The notes: generated from the sequence alone by a model not told the origin. DNA of 64,000 bases from Halichondria panicea (GCF_963675165.1 NC_087383.1:3812979-3876978); one strand, 5' to 3'; shown: positions 33,265 through 46,600, counted from the stretch's first letter. Numbers and translations are program-made.

Positions 33265-36200
33265 TAGTGTGGAAAACCGAGGCTTCATGAGAGATACTGT
33301 ATACGTCTACTTTCACCTGAATAAGTTAATGATGCCATTGCAATCCTCTAAATGTATACTATATTCATGATAAAAACCATAAAGCTATTCTGTCACCTTT
33401 CAAAAACAAGATCAGATATCCAGTAACTACAGTATAATTATATTAGAAACAGTATTATCTAGGGCTGCAAAACGTAATCATGCACTGTCTTCAGTGACTG
33501 TCACTTTCCAGCAATTCTTCTCTCAGCGGGTAGTAGTCTTGGGTCGTGTCATTGTACAATGAAACCACAGAATGAGTGGGAGGGACACACTCTGTTTTAG
33601 AGTCATTCACACCATTAATATTTTTGTATTTTCTATACACACAAGTTCTGCAGTGACAAAGTGTCTTCAATTGAGTGTACCCTTGTACACAGATTATTAG
33701 TAGGAATGTGAGGAATGCAATACCAACAGAAAAACTAGCAAAAGCAATCTGATTACTTGAGTACAAAAATCCTCCCCCAAGAATAATCACGTTGGCAACA
33801 AAGGAGGCCTCAAGAATCGAAAGATACAATTTTCTATATGAAAAAGCAACCACATAGAGCAATAATGAAGACAAAGCTATAGTTACAAGAAGATTGATAG
33901 TGGGATCAATAGCTTGAATGGCAACATTGGTAATGGCCAGTATCACACGTACTAATAGTGTCAATCCAATCCAGTACTGGTGCTTGTCTTTGAGGGGGCC
34001 ATAATGAGCATCAAAGAATGGCTTTAGTTTGTTAACCCATGAGATGTTACCATATTTCCTAAGCCAAGGAACTATCAGTATTGTTACTGTGTATGGCAAC
34101 CAGAATATTATCAGAGCAAATATTGCCGCTATGAAAAGGAATGAGTGACGTACACCAAAATATGGAACATTACCATCTGCTAGCCACATAATTCTCATCC
34201 CACCAGGGTAGTCAAGAATAGCAACCCCCAATGATGTAATAATTGTACGGAGAAGCTTCGAGTACGAGAGTAGGACCAATGTAGCTAAAACATGAACTGA
34301 ATTGTTGCCGAATAGTTTAGTAGCTTTGTCAGAATAGTGGCAGGCTAAGATGATGAGTCCGGCTAAACTCCAAATGTAAAGAGGGAACAAAAATTGCAAC
34401 CAAGTTTTCCAATACATATCCAGGCCCTGAATAAAACAGGTTTCAATTCCAAGATCCAAATTGAGCCATGCCACAAACGTGGTGAAAAAATGAAACAGCG
34501 AAGATGATTGGCGAAATGCATGAGGAAAGAAAATGCTTTGATTAGTCCACAGAATGTTAGCATACAAAAGTAGTCCATTGACGGCTCCTTTTGTTATCGT
34601 CATATCTAACAACTTAATGAAGAGCACTAATACCAAACCAGCAATTGCAAACAGAACAAAGAAAGCCACATATCCATTATCAGAGCAAGGCAGACACTGA
34701 GAACTACCCAACGCTAAGCTGAGGTTTGGGGAACAACCTCCACACAGAATACCACTGTGATCGAAAGCACACTGAGTGTTCGGCTTATATAGGTTAACAG
34801 CAACCTCTTCTGCTGTACAGTAATCAAATGGGCAATATTTGTATGCAACAACACCTGTCTCATTGTCTACAGCTTCTGAGTTACTCACCCAGATCGTACC
34901 ATTGCGGGTTATCAGCCCCTCTCCATTTACAGTAGCACATGTTTTAATTCCATAGTCTGTTAGCCTTTGGACACAATGACAAGAAGATGTGTCTCTGTTG
35001 AGTGCCAAACCCAGTGGGCATTTCTGTAGAGTGATTTTCAGAAGAATTGGAATTGTGGCCAAAATGTTGTCAATTTCACTGTGGTTATGGTATTTGAATA
35101 TGGACTTATTTTGGGGGGAAAAATTGTATTTATTTTTCTTAATAGAGATTACGTCGGAACCAAAATAATTATAGCAAAACTGTATCACTTTTCTTATCTA
35201 AGTACACCTCATACTCAAATAAGGAGCAAATCGTACCAGAAAAAATTTTAACAGAATGATTGAAAGTAAGTATTTTTCCTTGCTCAGAAAACAAAAGAGC
35301 GTGAACTGGTCCACCAGTAACACCAAAATCACCACCGACAAGTGCTAAACTGACATTGAACTTCTCACCAGGGGAAACTTTTTGATGCTGAACAATGTAA
35401 GAATAGGAAGCACACTTTGGAATCCCATTTTCATCACAAAAGCAAACTCGGGTTGGGTCGGAAGAAACTGATGAAAGGTTTGAGTGTGTGTTTGAATCAA
35501 ATTTAAATATATCACTCTGAACCTCGTAGCTAAAAGTTTGCCATGCGTTAGGAGTAACGAAACAATCTGACTTCAGTGAAGTTCCATATACATCACTACC
35601 ACCGTTCTTTGCACTGTTTCCTTTAAAGGTAACTAAACTATTGGGTTTTTCTCCATCAGTAAGATTGTACGATAAACTGAACACACACTGGCGCCTCTTT
35701 ATGTCCACTGATTGAAAATTCTTTTCTGTTCCAAGAATTTTTAGTTCATTGTCCACTGGATTTTGTACATATACAGCACCACCCTTGTCTTGTGCAGTAT
35801 TGTTTTGAAATATTATTTTAGACTGGTTAGTAAGATAAATCATGCTATTGAACAAACGTATTGCTCCACCACGATAGCCGATATTGTTCCTGAACACAGT
35901 AGTCCCATAAAAGTACGCTTCCACAAAAGACAAGACTAATGTGAATAAATCAAGTCACCAAAGTCTGTTCCGTTTTCAAATACACAACCATCAATGTTTA
36001 CTGTTGAAGGGCCGCCAATATACACGGGAGGACTATTTGAAACATTGACATTTTCAAGTCTACATTTCTTCGTCAACAGAAAGATACTGCATCTGTTTAG
36101 TGAAAGCTGGCTTAGGGCAACATTTGTAACATTTGTGCACTGAATTTGTCCACCAAAGAAAGAGCTATTTGAAATCCCAATCATTGCATTTTTTTGAATT

Positions 36201-37440
36201 TGTGAGCTAGTCAGAATTATTGATTGTGTCTTACTATCTTGAACTCTCAGCTCAAACTTATTAATCATGACTGCCAACCAAATGTTTATCATTGTTCGTC
36301 CACCTCCACTACTGAATTCGTGACAGTCATTTACCGTTATGTACACCGTGAAACCTGGACTAGCAATTACTGTATAAATGGAAACACCATACGAACTGCT
36401 AATGGTTCCATTAAAAGTTGTGTTGCTTGCACTGTTCAGATATATGGAAAGCTCAGACGACACAAATGAACAATGGTGAATAGACATTGAAATCGAGTCC
36501 GATCTATGAGTATTGTTAATGATAGTTTGATCGGTATAGGCAACTTTTCCGTACTTATAAGTTGAATTGTTTTTGTATAGTTGAAATTGGCTCGTCATTT
36601 CAAGCATCCAAAAAATGCAGGTAGATTGAATATGATTTTGTGAGAATCTCCTAATTTGAGACACACTAAATACTGTTGGTTCATACTCTGACTCTGAACA
36701 GTTTACAGAGTCATACAGAAAGGTCAAGTGGCTTATTACTAACTTATCGATCATAGTAAGATTAAACTGTCCAGCTGAAAATTTAACACTAGGAGGAGCT
36801 TGAATGGATATGCCCATCAGTGTTACATTCGTCGTATTAGCAATTTCAAAATTCGGCTCGGTGAAAAGATGGACACCCCCAACAAACACTAATGTGACAT
36901 TACTTTTTCCACTAAGCAATGATGCAGCGTTCTGGGCATAGTAATTGAGAGTGTGACACGGCTCGATCTTACCAGGACAGGTGGTGTTTTGAGACTGTGA
37001 AGGTTTGACATAGAACACCTGAGCCCTGCATACTGAGGAGGTCAGGAGACAACCCAACACCACCACCACTAACAAGGACACTCGAAGCATTCTATTTAAA
37101 CATAAAGTCAACATTATGCATGATTGGATATGACTAAATATGCCAAATAAGCAAATGGTACCATGCCATGCAATAGTTATATACATGGTCCACCCACTTA
37201 ATTGAACAACAGGGCAAATGTAGGGCACCTGCCATGGTGGTTGCCTGCGTATCCGCATTTGAAAAATACACCTATCTCTACGACATAAATAATATTTATA
37301 TCACACTTAGCAATAAGTATTTGATGTGTGTTTGCACGAGCATAACAGTGGAACCTCCGAGTTTGGGAACAGAGCTTTTGTCCTCTGGTAGGAGATTCAT
37401 TCGATCAACTTACTATTAAATAGCGGTATCAAAGACTAGC
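33265..37440. repeat. Segmental duplication unit, copy 3 (receptor half)
   Basis: It matches copies 1 and 2 from the receptor 3' flank (GACACTGTAT-like motif, CCATTGCAATCCT) to about 350 bases upstream of the receptor start. It is more diverged than copies 1 and 2 are from each other. The other half of the unit resumes at about 42362, beyond a block of mobile elements. Confidence 0.8.
33491..37090 (-). pseudogene. Beta-helix/multi-pass receptor-like gene, copy 3, two frameshifts
   Basis: The conserved start MLRVSLLVVVV is at 37090; an upstream in-frame extension to 37258 is unlikely to be translated. Domain order equals the intact copy 2. Near 35940 the base run GGATTAATGGTGAATA has become AGACTAATGTGAATAA (one base lost). 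Near 35165 CCAAAATATAGC has become CCAAAATAATTATAGC (four bases gained). Both shift the frame, leaving open segments 35936-37258, 35169-35933 and 33491-35188. The last one encodes the cysteine linker and the whole membrane domain and tail (DYYPLREELLES) without damage. Divergence from copies 1 and 2 is moderate and spread out. Confidence 0.8.
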
Positions 37441-37493
37441 TAAATCATGGCCCGTATCGACCTAATTTCTAGTTCAGGAAGCTAAGAAACTTG

Positions 37494-37511
37494 TAGCCTC
37501 GATCCCAGGCC
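37494..37511. repeat. Solo TAGCCTCG terminal repeat
   Basis: TAGCCTCGATCCCAGGCC is followed by a stretch ending near 'GGTCTGGTATTGATATCTCTGG', like the arm of the element at 13656. The partner arm was not located. Confidence 0.5.
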
Positions 37512-37720
37512 AATTTGTTTTAATAAAACAACGTTGAAAAATACGGTCTGGTATTGATATCTCTGGACGTGGCAGAAACCGGAAACAAAGCAGAGATTCT
37601 CCATAATTATACATTTTGTTTCCTGCCATCTTTCCCCATATCAGTTTAACACCGTAATTTAGCTCCATGTATATGCGCTCAAGAAACTAAAATCTAGCCA
37701 TAGATTATCTACCAGGTAGC

Positions 37721-38870
37721 TTTAGTTACTAGTAGCCCAGAATCCAGCAATCTGATTGGTCAGTACAGGGTTTATATTTCCCATATTAACCTGTAAATTC
37801 TCATATAAACCTGTAATTTTCATGTTCACAACAACCATTCATTATTAATTTTTGTGTTTTTCAAACATGTTTTTTGTATATTGTATTATAAAAAACAATG
37901 AGAAGTAACTGTTTTGTTTTGGTAATGACAAAAAATTATAATGTTCAGTCGCTGTTAATACGTTGGTTGTTGGATGTAGGCATATAGAGAGATTGATGGT
38001 ATAACGTTGCAGGCACTAAAGTTAAAGTTTGGAGGCATAAATTGACAGCAGTTGGTTTGTGAGTTTTGTTGCACTGCCATCTGTGAGTGATCAGTGTGTG
38101 CCAGTATGTTAATTGGCTTTACGTTGAGGATGTCTGAAACTGACTTCTTTTGACACTCAGAAGTTCTCTTGTAGCTGCGAACTCCTTCCAAGCTTCGGTG
38201 TCCAGTTGTTTCCATTATCATTTGTTCGTCCACTCCAGCGTTGTAGAGTCTAGTAGCAGCAGTTGCACGGAGTATGTATTAGAGGTTCAGCCTTCTTTTG
38301 TGACTCTAGTCCAGCTCTCTGCAAACGCTTCATTTCGGAGTCTAGGCACACTCGAAAGTCAGCAAAACAAGCATCCTTGAACAGGTCAATCCCGGGATTT
38401 CCATTCTAATTATTCACCTTATGCAGATATCACTATCCAAACTGTACACTGCACCTGCCGTGATAAGAGGCCTGCAGACACTTTGCTTCATTCGCTTTGA
38501 GTTAGGTAGAGAAGATTGTGCAGGTTCTGTTGGCTTGTCCAGCTCCTCCTCCTTTCTTTGTTCTGTAGAAAGAGTAGCCAGCTCCGCCTCCACATTTAGA
38601 GGGCGGGGTCTATGGGCTCGGTCATTATTATGCCGAGTACTTCTTCAGAAAAGAGCTTGTCTAGGCCTAGGTCTTCGTCCACGTCCATTCTTTCGGTTAG
38701 TTTTTGAAATGAACCTAGCAACTAAACTCGTTAGATACTGTTTAGTCGGTATCTATGGGAATTATAAGCCCGCAGGCACTCGTAGTACCCTCGCTTCGCT
38801 CGGGATACTACAGCAGGCCTTTGGGCTTATAATTCCCATAGATACCTCCTAAACAGTATCTAACTATTAT
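37721..38870. mobile_element. Crypton-type tyrosine-recombinase element, internally deleted copy A
   Basis: The left end (TTTAGTTACTAGTAGCCCAG, then AATCCAGCAATCTGATTGGT) equals that of copy B at 39431. The right end is a long foldback (38731-38864, arms TTAGATACTGTTTAG... / ...CTAAACAGTATCTAAC) followed by TATTAT. Between them, on the minus strand, are the C-terminal recombinase codons (about 37955-38260, with GHRS and SYKR motifs) and N-terminal pieces (about 38270-38700). Roughly 700 bases of the middle found in copy B are missing. Not able to make recombinase. Confidence 0.7.
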
Positions 38871-39430
38871 ATATAGCCTCGATTCCAGGCCGATTATAAT
38901 ACAGCCAGCTGTCTGGTACCTATTGCATGGTGATAGTGCGCATGAGTTAGTTTATTCTCCAGAATCTGGGGAATCCCTTTTTTTCTTTCTCTCATCTATT
39001 TTTTATCTATGCATATATACATCAGCTTAACTCTCTGTTGCGTCCAGAAGGCTTTCACACTAGTCTGAAGCCAAAGAGGATCTGCATGATCATCTACCTC
39101 TATGACAGTTGTATGGTCAGGATGTCTTACCTTGGATCTGTACAGGCTATGGGAAGTGCATGGTGCCTCTTAACTGCTACTTGCGAAGAGAACCCGGCAT
39201 ATACGATCAATTCGCAACAATAAAATCCACAAAGCCTAAACTATTACACACAATCCTTGCCAGAACGCAATGTAGATGAGAGCCTTTTCTGTCTTCAAAC
39301 TAGTGTTTAAGCCTAGCTTCACAGCAAAAACACATTTTATATATATGAGATGCATCAGTGTTAAAATGACCGAAATGTATGTCATTTCTACATTAAATTT
39401 CAAAAAATGTTTCTTTCTTTATGTTTTATG

Positions 39431-41259
39431 TTACTTTAGTTACTAGTAGCCCAGAATCCAGCAATCTGATTGGTCAGTACAGGGTTTATATTTCCCATAT
39501 TAACCTGTAAATTCTCATATAAACCTGTAATTTTCATGTTCACAACAACCATTCATTATTTTATGTTTTTCAAACATTTTTTTGTAGATTGTATTATAAA
39601 CAATGAGAAGTAACTGTTCTGTTTTTGGTAATGACATAAAATTATAATGTTCAGTCGCTGTTAATACGTTGGTTGTTCGATGTAGGCATAGAGAGATTGA
39701 TGGTAACGTTGCAGGTACTAAAGTTAAAGTTTGGAGGCATAAATTGACAGCAGTTGGTTTGTGAGTTCTGTTGCACTGCCATCTGTGAGTGATCAGTGTG
39801 TGCCAGTATGTTAATTGGCTTTACGTTGAGAATGTCTGAAACTGACTTCTTTTGACACTCAGAAGTTCTCTTGTAGCTGCGAACTCCTTCCAAGCTTCGG
39901 TGTCCAGTTGTTTCCATTATCATTTGTTCGTCCACTCCAGCGTTGTAGAGTCTAGTAGCAGCAGTTGCACGGAGAAAATGATTCGTTCGGTACCCCTTAA
40001 TACTAGCTGCAGAGCATAGTCGAGCCACTGTTTGGTCCAGCGTATTGTGGCCAATTGGTTTGTTCAAAAACCAAGTAGTAGTGTTGGGTTTTTCAAGGCT
40101 CGAAAGTAAAATGAATTTTTAGGACAATCTTTTGGCAGGAGCTGTTGGTAAAGCTTGAATAGCCGAACGAAGCATCTTCAGGGTTTTCGGGATTGTTGTA
40201 GTGAGACACTACTTTTGGCTTGAGTTTCCTGCCTTTTAAGCCTCCTGGTCGATTTTTAGATATGTCTTCTGTGTATTTCAAATACGACCGCTGTCCTTCA
40301 ACTTCAATTACTTGAATTTGGCATGGTTCTGACCTCAATTCACGATGTTTGCTACCACTTCGTAGAGCAAAGTAGACACCATTCATAAAAAGTACCATAT
40401 CAACCAGTGCTTGTGGAGTTTTGCATCCAAGAAGACCTTTGTTCCATAGAAGTTCTTCTTCTTATTCTGTTAGAGGTTCAGCCTTCTTCTTTTGTGACCC
40501 TTGTCCAGCTCTCTGCAAGCGCTTCATTTCGGAGTCTAGGCACATTCGAAAGTCAGCAAAACAAGCATCCTTGAACAGGTCAATCCCAGGAATTCCATTC
40601 CATCGCAAATACCTCTGTAGCCACTCACAATGTGGTGCAGTGTATCAGTGGAAATTCTGAGCCATCGTTCTTCCGAATCTGAAAAATTAAGCATTTCAGG
40701 TTCTCGGATAGTTCCTCGGATTTCAGGTCACTCAATATAGTGGAATAACATCCCCATGGCACTTTAATCGGTACTCACACCAGTCATTCCATAGCTTGAA
40801 GCAGTACTTTGTATCTGAAGTTGTGCTATTAGGAATAGCACTCTTCTTCAATTTTTCCATCTCGTTAATTGAGGTGCAAATGCACGCACTTGCTTGGAGG
40901 TAGAGGCACTGCTAAAGAAAGCTTCATTCGCCCTGAGTTAGGTAGAGAAGATTGTGCAGGTTCTGTTGGCTCGTCCAGCTCCTCCTCCTTTCTTTGTTCT
41001 GTAGAAAGAGTAGCCAGCTCCGCCTCCACATTTATGTCGTAGAGGGCGGGGTCTATGGGCTCGGTCATTATTATGCCGAGTACTTCTTCAGAAAAGAGCT
41101 TGTCTATAGGCCTAGGTCTTCGTCCGCGTCCATTCTTTGGGTTAGTTTTTGAAATGAACCTAGCAACTAAACTCGTTAGATACTGCTTAGGAGGTGTCTA
41201 TGGGAATTATAATCCCAAAGGCCTGCTGTAGTATCCCAAGCAAAGTATCTAACTATTAT
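39431..41259. mobile_element. Crypton-type tyrosine-recombinase element, copy B
   Basis: It has the same left end as copy A and ends in AGTATCTAACTATTAT at 41259. Only one arm of the terminal foldback is left (GTCTATGGGAATTATAATCCC). It contains a damaged recombinase gene on the minus strand and is nested between inverted TAGCCTCG ends. Confidence 0.65.
39651..41068 (-). pseudogene. Tyrosine recombinase (Crypton/KIAA1958-like), frameshifted
   Basis: Start is MTEPIDPALYD at 41068. A middle part (40093-40398) has 'ALRSGSKHRELR' (first catalytic arginine region), 'YTEDISKNRPGGLKGRK' and 'HYNNPENP'. The C-terminal part (39651-40067) has 'GHNTLDQTVARLC', 'HFLRATAATRL' (H-x-x-R), 'GHRS' and 'VRSYKR' (tyrosine). 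These are the features of the DUF3504-type recombinases of Cryptons and their domesticated vertebrate relatives. At least two frame breaks near 40080-40150 and more between 40400 and 40865 make it inactive. Such enzymes cut and join DNA through a covalent tyrosine link. Confidence 0.75.
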
Positions 41260-41487
41260 GTAACGAATGTGTTTTTACTGTGTTAATTCTATACTCACGT
41301 GTGTTAATTCTATAGTCACGGAACTCAATCATGGAAATAACGGAACATATTCTTAGTAAACGGACTATTTTACGATATAGGTTTTACGTTCGTAGTACGA
41401 TTACCAATATTCTGAAGCGCATGCGCACTATGACCCATGCAATATAGGTACCAGGCCGTATTTTAATGCGGTCTGGAATCGAGGCTA

Positions 41488-41920
41488 CTAGAGTAAGGCA
41501 TCTATATTCAGACACAATGCATGTTCAGAGAATCATTCTGAGGAAACAAGCAGTGATAAAAAATTTTCTTTTGCACCATCTGATCAAGCATGTGTTACTA
41601 TGAATGTATGGAAAAAAGAATTGATAAATATCAACTACTACGTCTTCAAGAGCTGAAAATGTGCTAGTGTCTGATAAACGGTAAGAACAGACAAAAAAAT
41701 CGATCATCAGACACAACCTACCGTTTCTTCTGTAAGGGGATATGCTGAGAGTCACATAGTAATTATGTAAGGACAATAACTAAACAATAAAACCCCCAAA
41801 GTTGGAGTTGCATCAGATTGCAGACTGTTTACGTAATACATTTCAGCACCATGTATAGTTCTTACGTAATGCATTCCTTAACATGCATTGTGTCTGATTA
41901 TCTGAGATGCCTTACTCTAG
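41488..41920. repeat. 433-base inverted-repeat element (CTAGAGTAAGGCATCT)
   Basis: CTAGAGTAAGGCATCTATAT and TCAGACACAATGCATGTT at the left are matched in inverse by AACATGCATTGTGTCTGA and GAGATGCCTTACTCTAG at the right (arms about 36-40 bases). No reading frame of note. It abuts the right TAGCCTCG end. Confidence 0.7.
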
Positions 41921-42361
41921 CTAGCTACAGCAAGTTTAATTGTCAGATTTACATATATACACTGTCTGTTTACACATTACAAAAACACTATTATACACAC
42001 GTGATTTTTTATTAATTTACCTCTGAGGTATAGGTAGGTCTGAGGGTGGTCGAAGTTGAGACTGGTTTGAAGGTGGAGGGAAGGGTGATTTCTGTGGAAT
42101 ACAGCAACAACATTCAGGGCTACATTCAGTCAGCTTGAAAAATCGGTGTAAATTTCCTGTCAATTGCAGTACGTGGAATACTGCATTGTCAGCTTTTGAC
42201 CTTCAATACATAATACGTAATCGCTGACATAATTATGACCAATTCATACGGCAAGTAAACAGTAATGAGGGCGAAACAGGTTAGCAACTATACACGTGTC
42301 CTTCCTTACAAAGTCATATATAGCTGTACGTAGTAACAAACACACTAATGATTGAAAATCA

Positions 42362-43694
42362 CAATGCTATAATTGTGGCCAGTGCATGTCAATCCTTATA
42401 CGTGTGTGTGTGAACAATGCTACTATTGTTCTGCATGCAGCAGGGCGGTAGATAGATAGCTTATAGGTTTCAGGGGTGGCACAATTTGTTCAGAACTGTT
42501 ATTTCATATTATCTTCCGAGTATATAGCTGTTCCTGGTAACTTGTAACTATATAGCCCTGGCACAAACCTATTATAAAAACAGTTGACCTGAAAAATGTT
42601 TTGTCCCGCCCTTGATAACTGTTCAGGAAGCGAGCAACTAAGGTAAGGTAGCTTGAGATAAGAAGGTCCTCCTGCACCAGTGCATGCTCTCTACGATAGT
42701 TCAATAATTTAAGCGTTAATTGTGCATGTTTAGAGCACAATGCTAAATGCTAGATCTAGAATGCCAGGGGGGGGCAGTTTCCCTTTGCCTCCCGCTGTCT
42801 ACGGCCTTGAAGTTGACCCAGTTTCTAAACTGACGCTTGCGATAGTATGAAATGCTTTGTTTTTGCAATTTATACAAGTGCATGCATTCATGTAAGAAAT
42901 TAATATATAAATAAAAACCCTATAAAATTGGCGCTCAACTGCAAATTCTGCATCATCCATACGTTCATGCATGTGATATAAGGTTGGGACATTTTGAACA
43001 GGCTGATTTTATGGTTATAGACTAGAATCAGATCTATATTATCCCATACAATATGCACCATGCATGCAGCCCCGTTTTTCTATCAGTGCATGTTTGGCCA
43101 AAAATAGGGTCTAGTTAAGCATAGACCAGTATAAATGACACTGACAGTATCTATATGATATAAAACTAGTGTGCTTCACACGCCAAGGAATTCTTTGTGT
43201 GTTAACCACTGTGGTATAATATTGAGGCAAGAAGAAAGTTGCTAGAGTTTACTAAATGTGTGCGGCAGGCGTGCAGGGTGCTGGTTCTACATTAAATATA
43301 AATAATACCTTAGGTTTTGTTTTCAGAGAGAGCTTTGTAATCAGAGTGACACCTCCACTTCATAGCATTATAGTCTAGCATAATATTATAATATTGACCT
43401 GAAATCAGACCTAAAAACAGAGAGCCAGCGAGCCCCTCCCACAATTCAAGGAAGTGGGACTGGCCAGCAAGTCGCCTTGTGCTCTTGTCTCTCTAGTTCT
43501 AGCTCTATAGCTCCAAGCTCTAAAGCTAGCTCTGCTCAGTTGACATTATAGATCTACTAATCGTGTGCTGTATTGATTGTCTGGATCCATTTGTATCTGG
43601 GGTAAATGTACTAGACTATAGACAGGTCACCCCTAGCCCTTTACTTGTGATCATGTTTATTATTAATAATCTATAATAATTATGCAGAATCAGA
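42362..43694. promoter_or_regulatory. Region upstream of complete NBAS, shared with both duplicate units
   Basis: From AATGCTATAATTGTGGCCAG on, this is the counterpart of 13015-14898 and 25595-28355. It lacks the TAGCCTCG element of copy 1, showing the empty site. Blocks preserved in all three copies just before exon 1 include TTTTCAGAGAGAGCTTTGTA and CAAGGAAGTGGGACTGGCCA, the latter with an ETS-like GGAAGTG core. Promoter status is inferred from position and conservation. Confidence 0.35.
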
Positions 43695-46600
43695 ATGACC
43701 ACAGTAGTTGAAGGTTCTATCACTGAGGAGAAGATCCTTTACGACCTGACCGTTCCCTGTGAGTGGCCGGAGGTCGTCACAGCTTTGGTGAGATCTTGAA
43801 ACAGTTAGCGGAATTCAGTTTATAGTCTACATTAATTTTACGTGTGACTTTAGACATTAATTGGAGGCTGTTTGATTTTGCCAATGATTATAGTAACTAT
43901 ATTGATTATTAATACAAGAGCTTGTACATTGCTTATACAGGAACGAGCCTGTAAGACCGCGAAATGACCATCCTACAAAATGACCATCCTATAAGCTTTT
44001 AGTATAGATCTACAAGTTGCTGTAGATTCAAAATACGTACGTAACACTACAATTTGACCTGCAGCCCACCCGGGAGGGGGTGTCACTATGGAGAACGCTG
44101 GCTGCTGTCACCAGAGGTATATCATTCTACACACATGATCAATTAACTCTCTTTATACGTATGAACCTCTGATTGGTACGCCCAATTTGCATTTAGCAGG
44201 AAGGAATTTCTTTCGCCCACTCCAGTCGAAAGATATAATTACAAAAGTTAAAATTGGACATTCTCTTTTTCCTGTAGCATTTGCTCATTTTGCTGTTGAC
44301 AAGGTTCAGTATCCACTCAGGTAACGAAACATTCTGTACCTTTATCATATACTTGCTTGCTTACCGTATTACTAGAATATTTTGCGGGTGAAAAACCTTT
44401 TCGAATGAGCCAAATCAGCAGAAAATTTGACCCTTTGCGATCTAACTATTGTGTTCTGGCAAGGATCGTGTGTATTTACTAGTAATAATTTAGGTTTTGT
44501 GGATTTTATTGTTGCGAATTGATTAACCCTCGCAAAGTTCCCAAATGTTTGATGCTTGCAAAACATTCTAGTAATACGGTATACCCTTTATAATAACTTC
44601 ATGTACTTGCTTTTCTTAGGTTGCTAAGTGGTCACCAAGGAGTACCGGCAGCACTGAGTGCTATACTTGAGGCTAGACTCCCATGGAAAATAGCGATCAC
44701 TGAGTAGGTTTTTAATTTGTTTGCTTTTCAAAAAAATTTCCCCCGTCTCAATTTTGATCAATGCAATAGCTTAGTTTTAAACATATATTTGGTTTTGTAG
44801 AGACGGAACTCTGTTGGCTGTGCTCAAAGAAGATTATCTTGAAATAAGGTGAATGTCAACTGCTAGGAAGAAAGCACACTGTACGTATAGCTATACCCTC
44901 AATATAATTATGCAGGTCTATTGTGGATGAGTTTGAATCTGTTATGACCACATGTCAAGGTAATAAAATTATAACAGTATCACGAAGTTGTTGACCAATT
45001 TCACATTTACATGTGCATTACATGCATGTGTATAATTCTGTTGTAGCTATATCTAGCAATTAATACAAGCATTCCTACCATTAATAACCGCCTCTTTCAC
45101 CCCCCACAGTGCCCGTGGACCCCCTGCCATGTCATAGGAGACTAGCGTGGGACAAGGAGGGCAATACACTGGCAGTGGGCCTCAGGTATGTAAGGGCTAG
45201 TGTGGGAAAACGAGGGCAATACACTGGCAGTGGGCCTCAGGTATGTAAGGGCTAGTGTGGGAAAACGAGGGTAATAGACTGGCAGGGGCCTTAGGTATGT
45301 ACTGGGACTACTTATTCATAAACATGCATGCCTTCATGTAGGTAAACGAATTACACTCCGTTTCCCCTTTTTCTGGAATTTGTGACTAAGCGTACAAGTT
45401 TTATATATCTATACATTATTATAATTATGCTATAATACTACAGTCATGTAATTCCCACGGCTTCATTCCTCCCCTAGTTCAGGGGCGGTGTATGTGTTCT
45501 GTTCCAATGGAAGGCTGCTGACTCAGCTTATTGATAGAGTTGCCCCTGGTGATGTGGGAAAGCTATTGCCACTCTCTGATTTGACCTTCGTGCCCTCTCC
45601 GTCTACCAGTGAAGAAGAACATGTGTAAGTTGGTACAGTATCATTAATTTGGTGAATATCTGCAGTAGTCGACAACATGAAAAATAGTAATTCCGTTGAT
45701 AATATGTAGAGTGTCTCTCCTTTGTGTTCTCTACCATGGAAAGAATTTAGAGACCTATGAAATCAAGTGAGTCTTCGAGTTATAATTATTATTGAGTCTG
45801 CATACATACTCTCATAACTGGTTTGCCTGTCCCAATGTATAGTGGGTAATTTTCGTGGGTAAGCTAACCTCCACGAAATTTTAACGTAGGCGTGGCTTAC
45901 CGGAACGTATGAATGCAGTGCAGGCAATGAAATTTTTACTCACGAAAATCACCGTTTTCACCCCACAAAAATTACCCGCTGTATGGTACTCAGTGATACA
46001 TTTATTGTGTATGGCACCCCGTACCAGTGCAACTAATATCTCCTCTCCTCACACACATACACACGTACAGGGAAGAGGGTGGTCCTGTCTTTTTGCACAG
46101 CTTCTCTTTTAGTGATTACTTTCCCAGTGGAGTGGACAGCCTTCTTTATCACCACTCATTAAATATTCTGATTGTAGGAGCTGCACCATCCGAGGGTGAG
46201 TATGACTGCATGAGACTAGGGATCTGTTACTAGTATGCGTGTGCACTCTATTATATGTCCTTCAGGAGAGGCTTTAATCGAGTATACCGTATAACGGGTA
46301 TATTTGGCGATTATAACATTTTGAACGAATTAGCGGTTTTAATTAGTGTCTCGGGTGTGGGTACTATTCTCAATGACGTGTGTCTGCCGCTTAGCTTTAA
46401 CACTGGCTGTTTTAAATTCGATCTTTGGTAAAATTCGCCTGTTACGTATGCTTGTGATTATGTATGGTCAATTTATTATTGCAGATGTTCACTCAGCGGT
46501 TGTGAGTGGGTGGAGACTGATCGACGGTGCCCCCTACTGGGCGCCCAAACTGGGCCAAGAAGGACTGCTCAACAAGGTACTTATTCACAAAAGTGTATAA

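Larger units (their letters stand above)
38874..41487. mobile_element. Composite element with inverted TAGCCTCG ends enclosing a recombinase copy
   Basis: The left end TAGCCTCGATTCCAGGCC...GGTACCTATTGCATGGTGAT... and the right end, read on the other strand, TAGCCTCGATTCCAGACC...GGTACCTATATTGCATGGGT..., match over ~70 bases in inverted order, both followed by 'ATAGTGCGCATG'. Inside is tyrosine-recombinase copy B. No target duplication is visible; the right flank is occupied by another inverted-repeat element. A shorter relative lies at 58433-59737. Confidence 0.6.

Noticed and set aside
41525-41776. 83-codon minus-strand frame near the 41488 element
   Set aside because: It lies inside an inverted-repeat element and resembles no known protein.
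45142-45306. CRISPR-like array
   Set aside because: There are no spacers: the units are head-to-tail 55-base copies of an exon end in an animal gene.
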